NCBI RefSeq assembly: GCF_900109885.1
Contig: NZ_FOBS01000017.1
Location: forward strand, 16,133-80,132
Reading direction: 5' to 3'
Origin: Syntrophus gentianae
GTDB lineage: Bacteria > Desulfobacterota > Syntrophia > Syntrophales > Syntrophaceae
DNA: 64,000 nucleotides
Both the position numbers and the translations under genes were made by a program. Position 1 is the first letter of the stretch. Each line of letters begins with the position of its first letter. The notes under the pieces were generated by a model. The model saw nothing but the letters and a program-made list of their open reading frames with translations, did not search any database and was not told the origin of the DNA. Shown here piece by piece: positions 11,401-18,996 of the stretch.

Positions 11401-12073
11401 CGAAGGCATCCTGCCTGCCGGTGGAGCGCTGGGAGGCGGGGTCAAAGGTGCGCACCGATTCCAGGTCATCCCCGTCGAATTCCAGACGGAGCGGCTGGTT
11501 CTCCATGGGGGGGAAGATGTCCAGCACATGCCCCCGCAGGCTGAACGCCCCTTTTTCTTCCACGAGGGTGGTTCGCTGATACCCGCCGGCGATCAGTTTG
11601 GCGACAAGATCCTCTCTGGGGATCTCGCCGCCCGGTGAAATAATCTCCAGGTAGGCGTCGAGAAGGCTTCGAGGAACGACCTTCTGCATGAGGGCTTTCA
11701 GCGGGGCGACGATGACGGCCGGTTCGTCCGCCAGCAGGCGGGTCAGGATCTCCATCCGGACCAGTTCGACGTCACGCTGCAGGGCGAACATTTCCGTACT
11801 CTGGATATCCCAGGGGGGATAGAGAAAGACCTTGTCCCCACCGAGAAAGAGGGAAAGATCCGAAAAAATTGTCCGCGCCTCTTTCTCCGTCGGGCTCAGA
11901 ACGACCATGAGTCTGCCGAGCTGTTCCGACAGAGCCGCGAGCAGAAAGGCATTGGCCGAGCCGTGCAGCCGGTTGACGGATAACTGTTCGACGCCGTGGT
12001 CTATTTTTTCGTAAAGCATCCGGAGAACCGGAGCGGCAGGTCCTTTGGTGGATATTATTTTTCTCAATTTCAA
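8438..12073 (-). CDS. mfd: transcription-repair coupling factor
   Basis: Mfd removes RNA polymerase stalled at lesions and recruits UvrA. The protein (up to 1211 residues) has the UvrB-like N-terminal module, a CarD-like RNA-polymerase-interacting domain (about 545-610, GDYVVHKDHGIGLYQG), the RecG-like motor with CGDAGFGKTEVA and DEEQ, TLSATPIPRT, and a C-terminal TRCF domain. The start is uncertain. A TTG at 12073 has no good ribosome site and touches the U-tract of a terminator-like hairpin; ATG 12019 is the alternative. With uvrA in the same run, this block is repair-oriented. Confidence 0.95.
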   Translation of the reverse strand: MKLRKIISTKGPAAPVLRMLYEKIDHGVEQLSVNRLHGSANAFLLAALSEQLGRLMVVLSPTEKEARTIFSDLSLFLGGDKVFLYPPWDIQSTEMFALQRDVELVRMEILTRLLADEPAVIVAPLKALMQKVVPRSLLDAYLEIISPGGEIPREDLVAKLIAGGYQRTTLVEEKGAFSLRGHVLDIFPPMENQPLRLEFDGDDLESVRTFDPASQRSTGRQDAFVLSPVREVIFSEDRRQMALQNIRSRAKTLELPRNVREQLSEMIDAGLSASLNPLFLPLFYESLDPVSSQSAPLFSSTETEKPGAATTALQLGSFFNYLPGNCLLVLDDALALENAGQSIENEIDRSLLKAKREEKFYLEREASYVSRSSFLKELRRFQRMILEGLSLDRRPEFLSGGASDSLPDKAESLFLPLETDPGFGDLHRGPGNEDTLLSPLIERIRPWLQTGMLVTFFCSGRESLQRMRHLLENYELPVRLPEGSLLDEALRYPGPGELSLREGRLSRSFLFPDLNLAVISEEELFGKKITGRRVRSAREGYFLRSFGDLKEGDYVVHKDHGIGLYQGLHKLNVGGIENDFLLLSYSSGDKLYLPVDRLDQISRYIGPDNYVPKVDKLGGTSWDAVRERVKKSIREVAEELVAIYAAREIMERRSFAPPDAVYEEFCAAFSYDETPDQARAIEDIHVDMNSAKPMDRLVCGDAGFGKTEVAMRAAFRTVMDGRQVAVLVPTTILAEQHYETFGSRMKNYPIRIEALNRFRNKAEQSAVLEGLRKGQVDIVIGTHRLLSKDVTFKNLGLVVIDEEQRFGVSHKEKLKKLRTLVDVLTLSATPIPRTLHLSLVGIRDLSIINTPPEDRQTIKTYVLEFNEEIIRDAIRGELARNGQVFFLHDRVKSIYTMARFVEKLVPEAEISVVHGQMKPKEIEDAMGRFLRKECNVLVCTTIIGSGLDIPTANTILINRADRFGLAQLYQIRGRVGRSSEEAYAYLLVPKGMLLSRDAQKRLQVIVDFSEPGSGFRIASSDMEIRGGGNLLGTSQSGHVSAVGYELYTELMEKTIREIKGEAMPEEEVVPEIHLGLPAFIPEEYMADVHRRLVTYKRISTADSDEELAEIREELADCFGYLPPEVANLLDVIRLRNRLKELRARKMGYDSKQLFIFFCADTPVEPERILALARRKFRGLRLTPDYKLYIPLPGLQGNEILPAAGEVLRLLS

Positions 12074-12113
12074 AAAATTTCGACCGGAATTTACCTGACA
12101 GGAATTCCGGTCG
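12074..12113 (-). terminator. terminator-like hairpin between nadA and mfd
   Basis: A perfect 10-bp stem (CGACCGGAAT paired with ATTCCGGTCG, 12081-12090 and 12104-12113) has a 13-nt loop. On the minus strand it is followed by AAATTTTTT. It ends at the putative TTG start of mfd, so it could end nadA transcripts or attenuate mfd. Confidence 0.65.
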
Positions 12114-12191
12114 TCCTGCCATCCTGCAGTATAGTCAGTTATTGACAGAATCAGGATGGCGACAGCAGGTTTAAATTGGGAAGACCCTTTT

Positions 12192-13103
12192 TCAGCGGAC
12201 GGCCAGCATCCGGTCCAGGGCCCTCTTTGCGGGGATACGGATCGCCTCGGGAACCTTCACGACCGGCATCATCTTTTTCAAGGATTCCAGGATATTTTCC
12301 AGGGTGATCATCTTCATCGTGTGGCAGAGGAGACTTTTAGACGGTGAGATGAAAATCTTTTCGGGATTCTGTTTCTTCAACGGGGTCATGATCCCGATTT
12401 CCGTGCCGACGATGATTTTTTTGGCCTCCGTGGTCTTGCAGAACTGGATCATCGCCGCTGTGCTGCCCACAAAGTCCGCCATCTCCAGGACGGCTGCATT
12501 GCATTCCGGATGGGCGATGAAAAGGGCGTCCGGGTGTTCCGCCTTGGACCGGGCGACCTCTTCAGGCTGCATAAAATGGTGAAAGGGGCAGTAGCCATCC
12601 CAGGGGATGATTTCCTTGTCTGTCAACCTGGCCACGTAACGGGCCAGATTTCCATCGGGGATCATCAGGATCTGCCTGGCATCCTGCAGGCTGTTGACCA
12701 CCTTGACGGCGTTGGACGAGGTGCAGCAGATGTCGGAGTGCGCCTTTATCTCCGCTGATGAATTGATGTAGGTGACAACCGCAGCATCGGGATACTGCTG
12801 CCGGGCTTTTTCCAGGGCGGCTGGGGTTACCTTGTCCGCCAGGGGACAGCCGGCATCCAGGTGAGGCAGGAGGACGGTCTTGTCCGGACTCAGGATGGAT
12901 GCGCTTTCCGCCATGAAATGAACACCGGCAAAAACAATGACTTCGGCTTCCGTCCGGGCGGCCTCGATGCTCAGGGCCAGCGAATCCCCGAGAAAGTCGG
13001 CAATATCCTGGACTTCTTCCCTCTGGTAGTAGTGAGCCAGCAGAATGCCCTTCCGTTCCCGAAGCAGCGCGCGGATTTCTGACTGCAGGTCGGATGTATT
13101 CAT
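12192..13103 (-). CDS. nadA: quinolinate synthase A
   Basis: NadA condenses iminoaspartate with dihydroxyacetone phosphate to make quinolinate for NAD synthesis, using an oxygen-sensitive [4Fe-4S] cluster. The 303-residue protein has [17 protein letters not shown] at the N-terminus. The three cluster cysteines appear to lie in [20 protein letters not shown] and SLLCHTMKM. Length is normal for the short anaerobic type. The ATG at 13103 has GAGGAC upstream. nadB and nadC are not in this window. It is followed by a terminator-like hairpin before mfd. Confidence 0.95.
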   Translation of the reverse strand: MNTSDLQSEIRALLRERKGILLAHYYQREEVQDIADFLGDSLALSIEAARTEAEVIVFAGVHFMAESASILSPDKTVLLPHLDAGCPLADKVTPAALEKARQQYPDAAVVTYINSSAEIKAHSDICCTSSNAVKVVNSLQDARQILMIPDGNLARYVARLTDKEIIPWDGYCPFHHFMQPEEVARSKAEHPDALFIAHPECNAAVLEMADFVGSTAAMIQFCKTTEAKKIIVGTEIGIMTPLKKQNPEKIFISPSKSLLCHTMKMITLENILESLKKMMPVVKVPEAIRIPAKRALDRMLAVR

Positions 13104-13318
13104 AAGTCGAGTCCTCGATTTCTGTAAAATAAACTCTTAGTAAAGGGAAATATAATATAAAAACGCACAATACAAGATGAAAAAACAAAGGATGTCGTTG
13201 TTGACAGAACAGGGGAATTGGGATAGCTTTTCGAACACTTTTGAAACCTGCGAACTGACCGGCGGTTTCCCCGGGGTTTTTACGGGGGAGCGGAAAATCT
13301 TATAAAAAAAGGTGTATC

Positions 13319-14569
13319 ATGATTCAAGTTGAAGATGCCCTGAATGTCATCCTGAAGGAAACCTTCCCTTTAGGGACGGAAAAGGTCGCCATCCTGGATG
13401 CCCTGGGGCGTGTCCTCGGAGAGTCTATTTTTGCCGGTCGTCTCATTCCGCCCCGGGACAATTCCTCCATGGATGGCTATGCCGTGCATGAGGCGGATAC
13501 GAAGGGCGCCACTCCTTTTCATCCGGTTATTCTGGACGTGATCGAGGACATCCCCGCCGGTTCCATCCCTCGGCAGGCCGTTGGGATCGGGCAGGCTGCG
13601 AGAATCATGACGGGTGCGCCCATTCCGGAAGGCGCCGATGCCGTGATCAAGATAGAAGACACCCGGCAGAGCGGCAAAAGGGTGGAGTTGACTGCCTCCG
13701 TGAAAAAGGGTGAAAACATCCGGCGTGCCGGAGGGGATGTCCGCGAAGGAGAGGAAGTCATCCCTGCCGGAACGGTCGTGCGGCCTGCGGAAGTGGGGAT
13801 GATGGCGGCCCTGGGAAAGTCCTTCGTCTCCGTGTATCAGCGTCCTGTCGTGGCGGTCATCGCCACGGGCGACGAACTGGCGGATATCGACGATCCGGTT
13901 TCATCCTGGAAGATCGTCAACAGCAACGCCTACTCCCTGACAGCCCAGATTCTGGATTGCGGAGCCATTCCCTTGCAGATGGGCATTGCCCGGGATAACC
14001 CGGAAGATTTGCTGGCAAAGTTTCGGCCGGCCCTGCGGGCCGATGTGATTCTCTCTTCCGGCGGGGTGTCCGTGGGGGATTATGACCTGGTCAAGGATAT
14101 CATAACGGAAGTGGGTACCGCCATTGAGTTCTGGCGGGTGGCGATGAAGCCGGGGAAACCCCTGGTGTACGGGCGGATCGGTGGAAAGCCGATCTTCGGC
14201 CTTCCGGGAAATCCGGTGTCGACCATGGTATCCTTTGAACAGTTTGTCCGTCCTGTTCTTCTGAAGATGATGGGCCAGCGGTGCCTCTTTCGAAGAACCC
14301 TACAGGCGATTCTGCTGGAAGGATTGGAGAAGCAACCGGAGCTGACTTACTTTGTGCGCGTTCAAGTGAAGCGCGAGGGCGATGGATATGTGGCAGTTCC
14401 CACGGGAGAGCAGAGTTCCGGCGTCCTGAAATCCATGGTGCGGGCCAACGGCCTGGCGATTCTTCCAAAAGGCATGCAGAAAATTTCTTCCGGAGAGCGG
14501 GTCACCGTGCAGATGATCGATGATTCCTTCAACATGACCCTGAACCCGGAATATCTCGAAGAGAGATAA
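13319..14569 (+). CDS. moeA: molybdopterin molybdenumtransferase MoeA
   Basis: MoeA inserts molybdate (or tungstate) into adenylylated molybdopterin. The 416-residue protein shows the family order: PPRDNSSMDGYAV near residue 42, MTGAPIPEGADAV, GDELADI, SSGGVSVGDYD, KPGKPLVYG and GLPGNPVS, then the C-terminal domain IV. It has AAGGTG ahead of ATG 13319. It is divergent from nadA over a 215-bp spacer that includes a TTGACA at 13201 with only a weak -10. Being next to selC, it fits a role in maturing molybdenum or tungsten enzymes such as Sec-type formate dehydrogenases; that link is inference. Confidence 0.96.
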   Translation: MIQVEDALNVILKETFPLGTEKVAILDALGRVLGESIFAGRLIPPRDNSSMDGYAVHEADTKGATPFHPVILDVIEDIPAGSIPRQAVGIGQAARIMTGAPIPEGADAVIKIEDTRQSGKRVELTASVKKGENIRRAGGDVREGEEVIPAGTVVRPAEVGMMAALGKSFVSVYQRPVVAVIATGDELADIDDPVSSWKIVNSNAYSLTAQILDCGAIPLQMGIARDNPEDLLAKFRPALRADVILSSGGVSVGDYDLVKDIITEVGTAIEFWRVAMKPGKPLVYGRIGGKPIFGLPGNPVSTMVSFEQFVRPVLLKMMGQRCLFRRTLQAILLEGLEKQPELTYFVRVQVKREGDGYVAVPTGEQSSGVLKSMVRANGLAILPKGMQKISSGERVTVQMIDDSFNMTLNPEYLEER

Positions 14570-14648
14570 TGGTTGACAGGTGCCCCCTGTTGGGGTTTAA
14601 TACCGCCTCCAAAATAGAACTTCCAGATTTCCGCTTTATCTTCTCTAC

Positions 14649-14746
14649 GGAAGTGCCAAGGTCACTGGTGGGCCTCCCGGACTTCAAATCCGGTGTGGGG
14701 CGCTAAAACCGTCCCAGGTGGGTTCGATTCCCATGCACTTCCGCCA
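14649..14746 (+). tRNA. selC: tRNA-Sec (anticodon TCA)
   Basis: This is a 98-nt tRNA with the selenocysteine hallmarks. It has an 8-bp acceptor stem (GGAAGTGC with GCACTTCC), a long variable arm, and an anticodon stem CCGGA/TCCGG enclosing loop CTTCAAA with anticodon TCA at 14684-14686. The T-arm carries GGTTCGATTCC, the discriminator is G, and CCA is encoded. It implies that the organism makes selenoproteins. selA, selB and selD are not in the window. DNA directly downstream becomes AT-rich and accessory, as seen where tRNA genes serve as integration sites. Confidence 0.95.
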
Positions 14747-14992
14747 ATTTATCCATATTTACAATCACTTGAAAAACGTATTCATGGAACCAAACTGGAA
14801 CCAAGGCCGTAGGAATAATCATGTGTAGTTTTGAAATATTTTATTAATTTTACAAATTAACATGTGGTATGTTTATAGGAAAATAGATCCGACAGATCAT
14901 TTTCATCCTTTGTTGTGCCCGGTGCCGAGCATGTTGGTTAATAACAAAAAATCGGGAAAAACGAAGTTCTGATAATAAATGTGAGGTGACTT

Positions 14993-15505
14993 ATGGATGC
15001 CAAAATAACTGAATACAAAGAAATAATATTTGATTCAAAATCAGAAGCAGTGTTTGCAAGGACTCTTGATCTTGGTGGACATCAGTGGATCTACCATCCG
15101 CCAGAACATTGTGGCCACGTGTGGGATTTTTTAGTTTTCCGTATGCATATGGGCGCTAAACCAATGCCGATACTTGTTGAATACAAACCAAAAATGCCAA
15201 CAAATACATATGTTGACGAATTAACAAATAAAATGCGTTGCGATCCTAAGGAATCAGTGGTTGTCTGGGGCAATCCATGGGATGGCGTGGATCGAAGCAT
15301 TGACGGGCCACAAGAATGTTGTTACCGAGTGTATCCAATTTTCTGCAGTTACGGAAAATACGGATGGGGAGACTTTATTCGTTTAGGAGATAACGGTGGA
15401 GATTGGCCTACGTCGTGGCGTCATCCGACATGGGATGTTTTGGGTATTACAGAAGAAATGGCACAAGAGGCAAAGAATTTTAGGTTTGATTTAGTGGTAG
15501 TATAA
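14993..15505 (+). CDS. hypothetical protein with a possible PD-(D/E)XK nuclease core
   Basis: I do not recognise this 170-residue protein by name. The N-terminal part reads like a small restriction-type nuclease fold: FDSKSEAVFAR (a helix with conserved Glu, about residue 18), then HVWDFLV (Asp at about 45) and ILVEYKPKMP (an ExK-like pair at about 63-65). This gives the D...ExK pattern. The rest is Trp-rich with no known motif. A strong GAGGTGA site precedes ATG 14993. It stands alone in AT-rich DNA just after selC, which suggests horizontally acquired cargo. Confidence 0.6.
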   Translation: MDAKITEYKEIIFDSKSEAVFARTLDLGGHQWIYHPPEHCGHVWDFLVFRMHMGAKPMPILVEYKPKMPTNTYVDELTNKMRCDPKESVVVWGNPWDGVDRSIDGPQECCYRVYPIFCSYGKYGWGDFIRLGDNGGDWPTSWRHPTWDVLGITEEMAQEAKNFRFDLVVV

Positions 15506-15930
15506 GCGCACCTGAAACAAGCTGCTTGAGGTTACGTGAAAAAGCTCGCTCCCCTCAGCTTGATCGTTATACAAACTTTAAATCCGAAATCAACGGTGTG
15601 GCCAAAAGTCGGTATTCACACCTCGTAGATGCTCTTTTACCTTCCATTATAAACCCACCGAAGTCCGTTCTGGCCAATGTAAAGATTGGCTGCAAACCCC
15701 AACCAACCCTTTTTGTCTGAGCTGGATGTCGCACCCTTCCCGCTATCGCTAATTCCTATTAAGCACGAGTAAGACACGCAACTCAAGGCCGCACGAAGTG
15801 CGCCCGAAGGGGTAGCCTTGACTTGCGTGTCGCTCGCGCTATTTAATTGCAGCGATGGTGACGACATCAGAAGAAAATAAACTTGACATTCAAAAGCTAA
15901 CATGTTTTATACGTATACGGTAAATATGGT
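15506..15930. other. non-coding, mosaic-looking spacer
   Basis: No convincing gene is seen. Short open frames on both strands lack ribosome sites. The stretch holds one strong nested inverted repeat (15775-15829) and leads into a REP-like element. It may be the remains of inserted cassettes. Confidence 0.5.
15775..15829. repeat. nested inverted repeat
   Basis: Outer arms of 15 bp (CACGCAACTCAAGGC at 15775-15789, complementary to 15815-15829 with one mismatch) enclose an inner 5-bp hairpin (CGCAC-GAA-GTGCG, 15790-15802). Transcribed or extruded it would form a branched hairpin. Its function is unknown. Confidence 0.7.
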
Positions 15931-16003
15931 AAATATGGGGACGCTTCCCGTATTTCCGAAAGAAAGAATATGTGAGATGTCCCCATATTTTCCAATATTT
16001 TCC
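15931..16003. repeat. REP-like palindromic repeat, copy 1
   Basis: This 73-bp element has perfect 12-bp terminal arms (AAATATGGGGAC and GTCCCCATATTT, 15931-15942 and 15979-15990) and an A/T-rich tail. A second copy of the same length lies at 19399-19471. Such GGGGAC palindromes resemble REP elements moved by Y1-type transposases, but no such transposase is in the window. Confidence 0.7.
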
Positions 16004-16035
16004 AAAGCGATGATTAGCAATTTTACTGTTATACA

Positions 16036-16066
16036 AAAAGGGAGAGCCACTGTGACCCTCCCTTTT
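16036..16066 (-). terminator. intrinsic terminator of the first PEP-CTERM gene
   Basis: A 9-bp stem AAAAGGGAG/CTCCCTTTT with a 13-nt loop is followed on the minus strand by TTTTT. It lies 25 bp past the stop codon of the gene at 16092. Confidence 0.75.
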
Positions 16067-16091
16067 CAGAATTAATCGACTCTTGGTTTCT

Positions 16092-16697
16092 TTACTTTTG
16101 AAACTTTCTTCCGAGTCCAGCCAGTCCCATCAAGCCAAGTCCAAGAAGAAGCATGCTGCAAGGTTCCGGAACTGAAGGAAGAGATTCATTATAATGGATA
16201 TTGTCGATAAAGAAATCCCACACTGATGTGCTCTGAGTAATTGTAATTTCATTACCAGCGGCTGCAAACCCAATTTGGGTTGTTCCGCCATTCAGATTAC
16301 TTGCCAAGTTGAATGTGGCAGAATGGCCTGCATTGTCAGCTAAGATAAAATCAGTAGCGAATGTTTGCCCGTTATATACGTCTAGGAAAAAGTTTGTAAT
16401 GTTAGACGAAAAGGTAATGGTAATAGGATTTGACATGCCGGTGACGTAATTAGGACTTATCGTGCCATATACACTTGTCTGATTAGCTGGCAAATTGGCA
16501 GTTTGATCTAGTATAACGCCACCCGTGAATGTAGCTTCACCTATAGTGATAGTCTGAGGGATAGGAGTGGCCTCAGCAAATAAAGATGGACCAGTGAGGG
16601 TTTCAAAGTCTATTACATCTGCATTTGCAACCTGACTGAATCCGAAACAGCAAAAAAACAGTGCCACTAATAATGAAACATACCTTAACTTTTTCAT
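16092..16697 (-). CDS. PEP-CTERM sorting domain protein
   Basis: The 201-residue secreted protein has a signal peptide (about 1-26, cleavage after SQVANA). A beta-rich body follows, with the 25-residue C-terminal sorting signal: VPEP, a hydrophobic helix LLLGLGLMGLAGL, then GRKFQK. Exosortase cuts such signals and attaches the protein to the surface or exopolysaccharide. The body (DVIDFETLTG start) resembles secreted carbohydrate- or matrix-associated PEP-CTERM proteins, with no catalytic motif. AAGGAGGAAGAGG precedes the ATG. Its upstream region shares a palindrome and a sigma-54-like site with the PEP-CTERM gene at 60485. No exosortase gene is in the window. Confidence 0.88.
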   Translation of the reverse strand: MKKLRYVSLLVALFFCCFGFSQVANADVIDFETLTGPSLFAEATPIPQTITIGEATFTGGVILDQTANLPANQTSVYGTISPNYVTGMSNPITITFSSNITNFFLDVYNGQTFATDFILADNAGHSATFNLASNLNGGTTQIGFAAAGNEITITQSTSVWDFFIDNIHYNESLPSVPEPCSMLLLGLGLMGLAGLGRKFQK

Positions 16698-16775
16698 ACC
16701 TCTTCCTCCTTAAAATTAGTTATTCCTCCAGCAATTAAACAGTTAAATGAGAGCTAAAAATTCCGTATTTACTGC

Positions 16776-16824
16776 TTTTAATGATCCTAAGCTTTATATA
16801 TTTTAAATTGTTGGATCATTAAAA
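16776..16824. promoter_or_regulatory. 12-bp inverted repeat in the PEP-CTERM leader
   Basis: TTTTAATGATCC (16776-16787) and GGATCATTAAAA (16813-16824) are perfect complements 25 bp apart, about 80-130 bp upstream of the start codon. It could be an operator or an mRNA stem. It is not present upstream of the second PEP-CTERM gene. Confidence 0.5.
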
Positions 16825-16848
16825 TCTTAATTATACTTTACATAACTT

Positions 16849-16864
16849 TGCACAGATTGGACCA
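16849..16864 (-). promoter_or_regulatory. candidate sigma-54 promoter, first PEP-CTERM gene
   Basis: On the minus strand TGGTCC-N5-GTGCA keeps the obligatory GG and GC with exactly 10 bp between them. The match to TGGCAC-N5-TTGCA is partial. A TGTAAA-N5-TTTACA palindrome lies 62 bp further upstream, nearly the same spacing as at the second PEP-CTERM gene. Confidence 0.45.
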
Positions 16865-16866
16865 TT

Positions 16867-16888
16867 TTGTAAACACTTGAATTTACAA
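16867..16888. promoter_or_regulatory. TTGTAAA-N8-TTTACAA palindrome
   Basis: A 7-bp perfect inverted repeat with an 8-bp spacer lies directly upstream of the candidate sigma-54 box. It is related to the N5 palindrome at 16928. Confidence 0.45.
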
Positions 16889-16927
16889 CAACTAATTAGC
16901 TGTCGAAGACATTGAGCCCATCTTTCT

Positions 16928-16944
16928 TGTAAAGATATTTTACA
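16928..16944. promoter_or_regulatory. candidate enhancer-binding-protein site TGTAAA-N5-TTTACA
   Basis: This 17-bp palindrome is 62 bp upstream of the candidate sigma-54 promoter of the PEP-CTERM gene. The same palindrome with the same N5 spacer is found 65 bp upstream of the sigma-54 box at 60419. Confidence 0.55.
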
Positions 16945-17266
16945 TATATTGAGAAATAGTCATTGCTAATTACATATAAATATCTGACATAATTTATTAT
17001 TTAATTAATTGCACGATTTTGTAATTGATTCCGACAGCATCATGTGTCTTAATAAACTGGTAAAAAGTATTAGAAGGGCTTTTAAAGATTTTAAGAATTT
17101 GTCATTTGAATTGTTACTTTAATGCTTCTATTTATATCAGTCCTGATGGTTTCCATCTGATGAAGTAGCTCATCCTTTCCAATGCTCAGTTTCAGCTTGC
17201 TATGTTTTGGTTTAGGAAAGAAAATATTAATCAAATCAGGAATAGTAGCATTTGTTTTTACCAGGG

Positions 17267-18682
17267 GAGATATAACCCAAAGTTGTGGACAGGATAGAAA
17301 GAAGGCGTATCCTCCAAACGTTTAATTCAGAAACGAGCCCCCTTAGGAAGAGGGGGAGGAAAGGATACGCCCATGGAGAATAATGAACGCGATGCTTTGG
17401 AAAATCAAGTCAAAGAAGAATCAAAAAGCGCCTTGGAATTGATTATCCGGGAAGGAGCCTGTCGGATGCTACAGGCGGCCATCGAGAACGAGATCACCGA
17501 GTATATTGATTTCTTTAGGAATGAAAAAGACTCCCGGAAGAGGCGGTTAGTCGTCAGGAACGGTTCTTTGCCGGAAAGGGAGATTGTAACTGGTATTGGA
17601 CCATTAAAGATAAAACAGCCCAGGATTCTTGACAAAAGAGAAGGGCAGCATTTTACGAGTAATATTTTGCCAAGATACATGCGTCGGATTCCTTCGGTTG
17701 ATGCGTTAGTTCCGGCCCTTTATCTTAAAGGGATCTCCACAGGAGATTTCAGCAGGGTACTGGAATCCATATTGGGTAAGAATGCATCAGGGCTATCCGC
17801 CACAAATATCGTCCGGCTGAAAAGGCTCTGGGAACTGGATTATAAGCACTGGTCCGGCCGTGATCTTTCCTGCAAGCGATACGTTTATTTCTGGGCCGAC
17901 GGCATTTATTTCAATGTTCGTTTGGAAGACGCCGAGAACAAGAGACAATGCATTCTGATTCTGATCGGAACATTGGAAAACGGGAAGAAAGAACTCGTCT
18001 CCGTTCTAGATGGCTATAGGGAAAGCAAACAAGCCTGGCAGGAGATTCTTGGCGATCTCAAGCACAGGGGGCTCAAAGCAGGCCCTAAATTAGCAGTTGG
18101 TGACGGTGGCCTGGGATTCTGGGCGGCCCTGCGGGAAGAATTTCCGGAAACGGTTGAGCAGCGTTGTTGGGTTCATAAGACGGCCAATATCCTGGATAAG
18201 ATGCCGAAGAGTGTTCAGCCGAGAGCCAAGGCGCATATCCGGGAGATGTACATGGCGCCGACCAAGAAGGAAGCCTTCAAGGCCTACAGCCACTTCCTGT
18301 CTCAATACCAGGCAAAATATGAAAATGCTTGCACCTGTTTAGAGAAGGATAAGGAAAATCTCTTCGCGTTTTACGATTTTCCCGCGGAACACTGGCGTCA
18401 TATCCGATCAACCAACCCTATTGAGTCGACCTTTGCCACGGTCAGACTCCGCACACATCGGACAAAAGGTTGCGGCTCAAGATTGGCAACGCTGACCATG
18501 GTTTTTAAGCTGGCAATGGAAGCGGAAAAGACCTGGCAGAAAATCAGGGGACATCACCTCATCTGCAAGGTCATTGAAGGAATCCGATTTGTTGACGGCC
18601 TCATTATGCAAGAAGCGGCTTAATTTTGGCTGGGAAGGATGCGCTTGAAAAAGATGCTATCCACAACATTTGACAATATCTC
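17267..18682 (+). mobile_element. intact IS256-family insertion sequence with 8-bp target duplication
   Basis: The 1416-bp element is bounded by imperfect 26-bp inverted repeats that start GAGATAT and contain GTTGTGGA. It is flanked by direct repeats TACCAGGG at 17259-17266 and 18683-18690, an 8-bp target duplication typical of the family. It carries one complete transposase gene. Confidence 0.88.
17373..18623 (+). CDS. IS256 (mutator-like) family transposase
   Basis: The 416-residue DDE transposase shows the catalytic triad context: Asp in YFWADGIYFNVR, Asp in LAVGDGGLGFWAAL, and Glu in STNPIESTFATVRLRT, plus a CWVHKTANILDKMP segment. The length is normal and there are no frame breaks. It is the only gene of the element, so the copy could be active. 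Its GC content is nearer to the core genome than to the AT-rich DNA around it. Confidence 0.95.
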   Translation: MENNERDALENQVKEESKSALELIIREGACRMLQAAIENEITEYIDFFRNEKDSRKRRLVVRNGSLPEREIVTGIGPLKIKQPRILDKREGQHFTSNILPRYMRRIPSVDALVPALYLKGISTGDFSRVLESILGKNASGLSATNIVRLKRLWELDYKHWSGRDLSCKRYVYFWADGIYFNVRLEDAENKRQCILILIGTLENGKKELVSVLDGYRESKQAWQEILGDLKHRGLKAGPKLAVGDGGLGFWAALREEFPETVEQRCWVHKTANILDKMPKSVQPRAKAHIREMYMAPTKKEAFKAYSHFLSQYQAKYENACTCLEKDKENLFAFYDFPAEHWRHIRSTNPIESTFATVRLRTHRTKGCGSRLATLTMVFKLAMEAEKTWQKIRGHHLICKVIEGIRFVDGLIMQEAA

Positions 18683-18889
18683 TACCAGGGTCCTTCAGCC
18701 TGCATAAATCTCTAGTTCCTGGAACCTTTTCAACCTTCCCCTTACGAATGAATTTTTCTAAATTTCCGGTAGAGTCAAAACCAACGAATTTTACATACTC
18801 CCTGTTAGCTTCCAGAATAAATGATTAAAGAAAGGCGTTATATTTTTGGAATAGATTGACAAGGTTGTCTTGATTATCGGAATATCTGG

Positions 18890-18913
18890 ACCTCTCGAAA
18901 GAGAGGTTTTTTT
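18890..18913 (+). terminator. intrinsic terminator
   Basis: ACCTCTC-GAAA-GAGAGGT forms a 7-bp stem with a stable GNRA tetraloop and is followed by seven T. No open gene precedes it except the upstream IS transposase. Confidence 0.8.
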
Positions 18914-18919
18914 GTTTTT

Positions 18920-18957
18920 GAGGGCGGTGCGTTTTCCTGGAAGAGACCACCGCCCTC
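18920..18957. repeat. 10-bp inverted repeat upstream of the zinc-ribbon gene
   Basis: GAGGGCGGTG and CACCGCCCTC pair around an 18-nt loop. It lies 39 bp ahead of the start codon at 18997, possibly a leader structure. Confidence 0.55.
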
Positions 18958-18996
18958 TCTCATAGAGAACAGTTAAAAACTCAATGAGGTGGAGAA

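Larger units (their letters stand above)
16698..17090. other. AT-rich regulatory spacer upstream of the first PEP-CTERM gene
   Basis: No gene is visible. It carries a 12-bp inverted repeat, a sigma-54-like box and two TTGTAAA/TTTACAA palindromes, all described separately. Confidence 0.5.
17091..18824 (-). pseudogene. unidentified gene remnant split by the IS256 element
   Basis: Open coding-like fragments flank the insertion on the minus strand. The right part (18824-18683) encodes about 47 residues including KFVGFDSTGNLEKFIRKGK. The left part (17266-17091) encodes about 58 residues ending in KVTIQMTNS and a stop. After removing the element and one target copy, the two parts lie in different frames, so either the gene was already decayed or they belong to two genes. 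I do not recognise the family. Confidence 0.4.
18691..18996. other. spacer with two strong hairpins
   Basis: No gene is seen beyond the end of the split remnant. It contains a TTGACA at 18856, a textbook terminator (18890-18913) and a 10-bp stem (18920-18957). A very short RNA between the TTGACA and the terminator cannot be excluded, but no clear -10 is seen. Confidence 0.4.

Noticed and set aside
14770..14830. Short frame after selC reading HGTKLEPRP and stop, like an integrase tail
   Set aside because: Too short to identify; no other integrase sequence nearby.
15637..15903. 88-codon minus-strand open frame
   Set aside because: It runs through the nested inverted repeat and lacks a ribosome site; coding status not supported.
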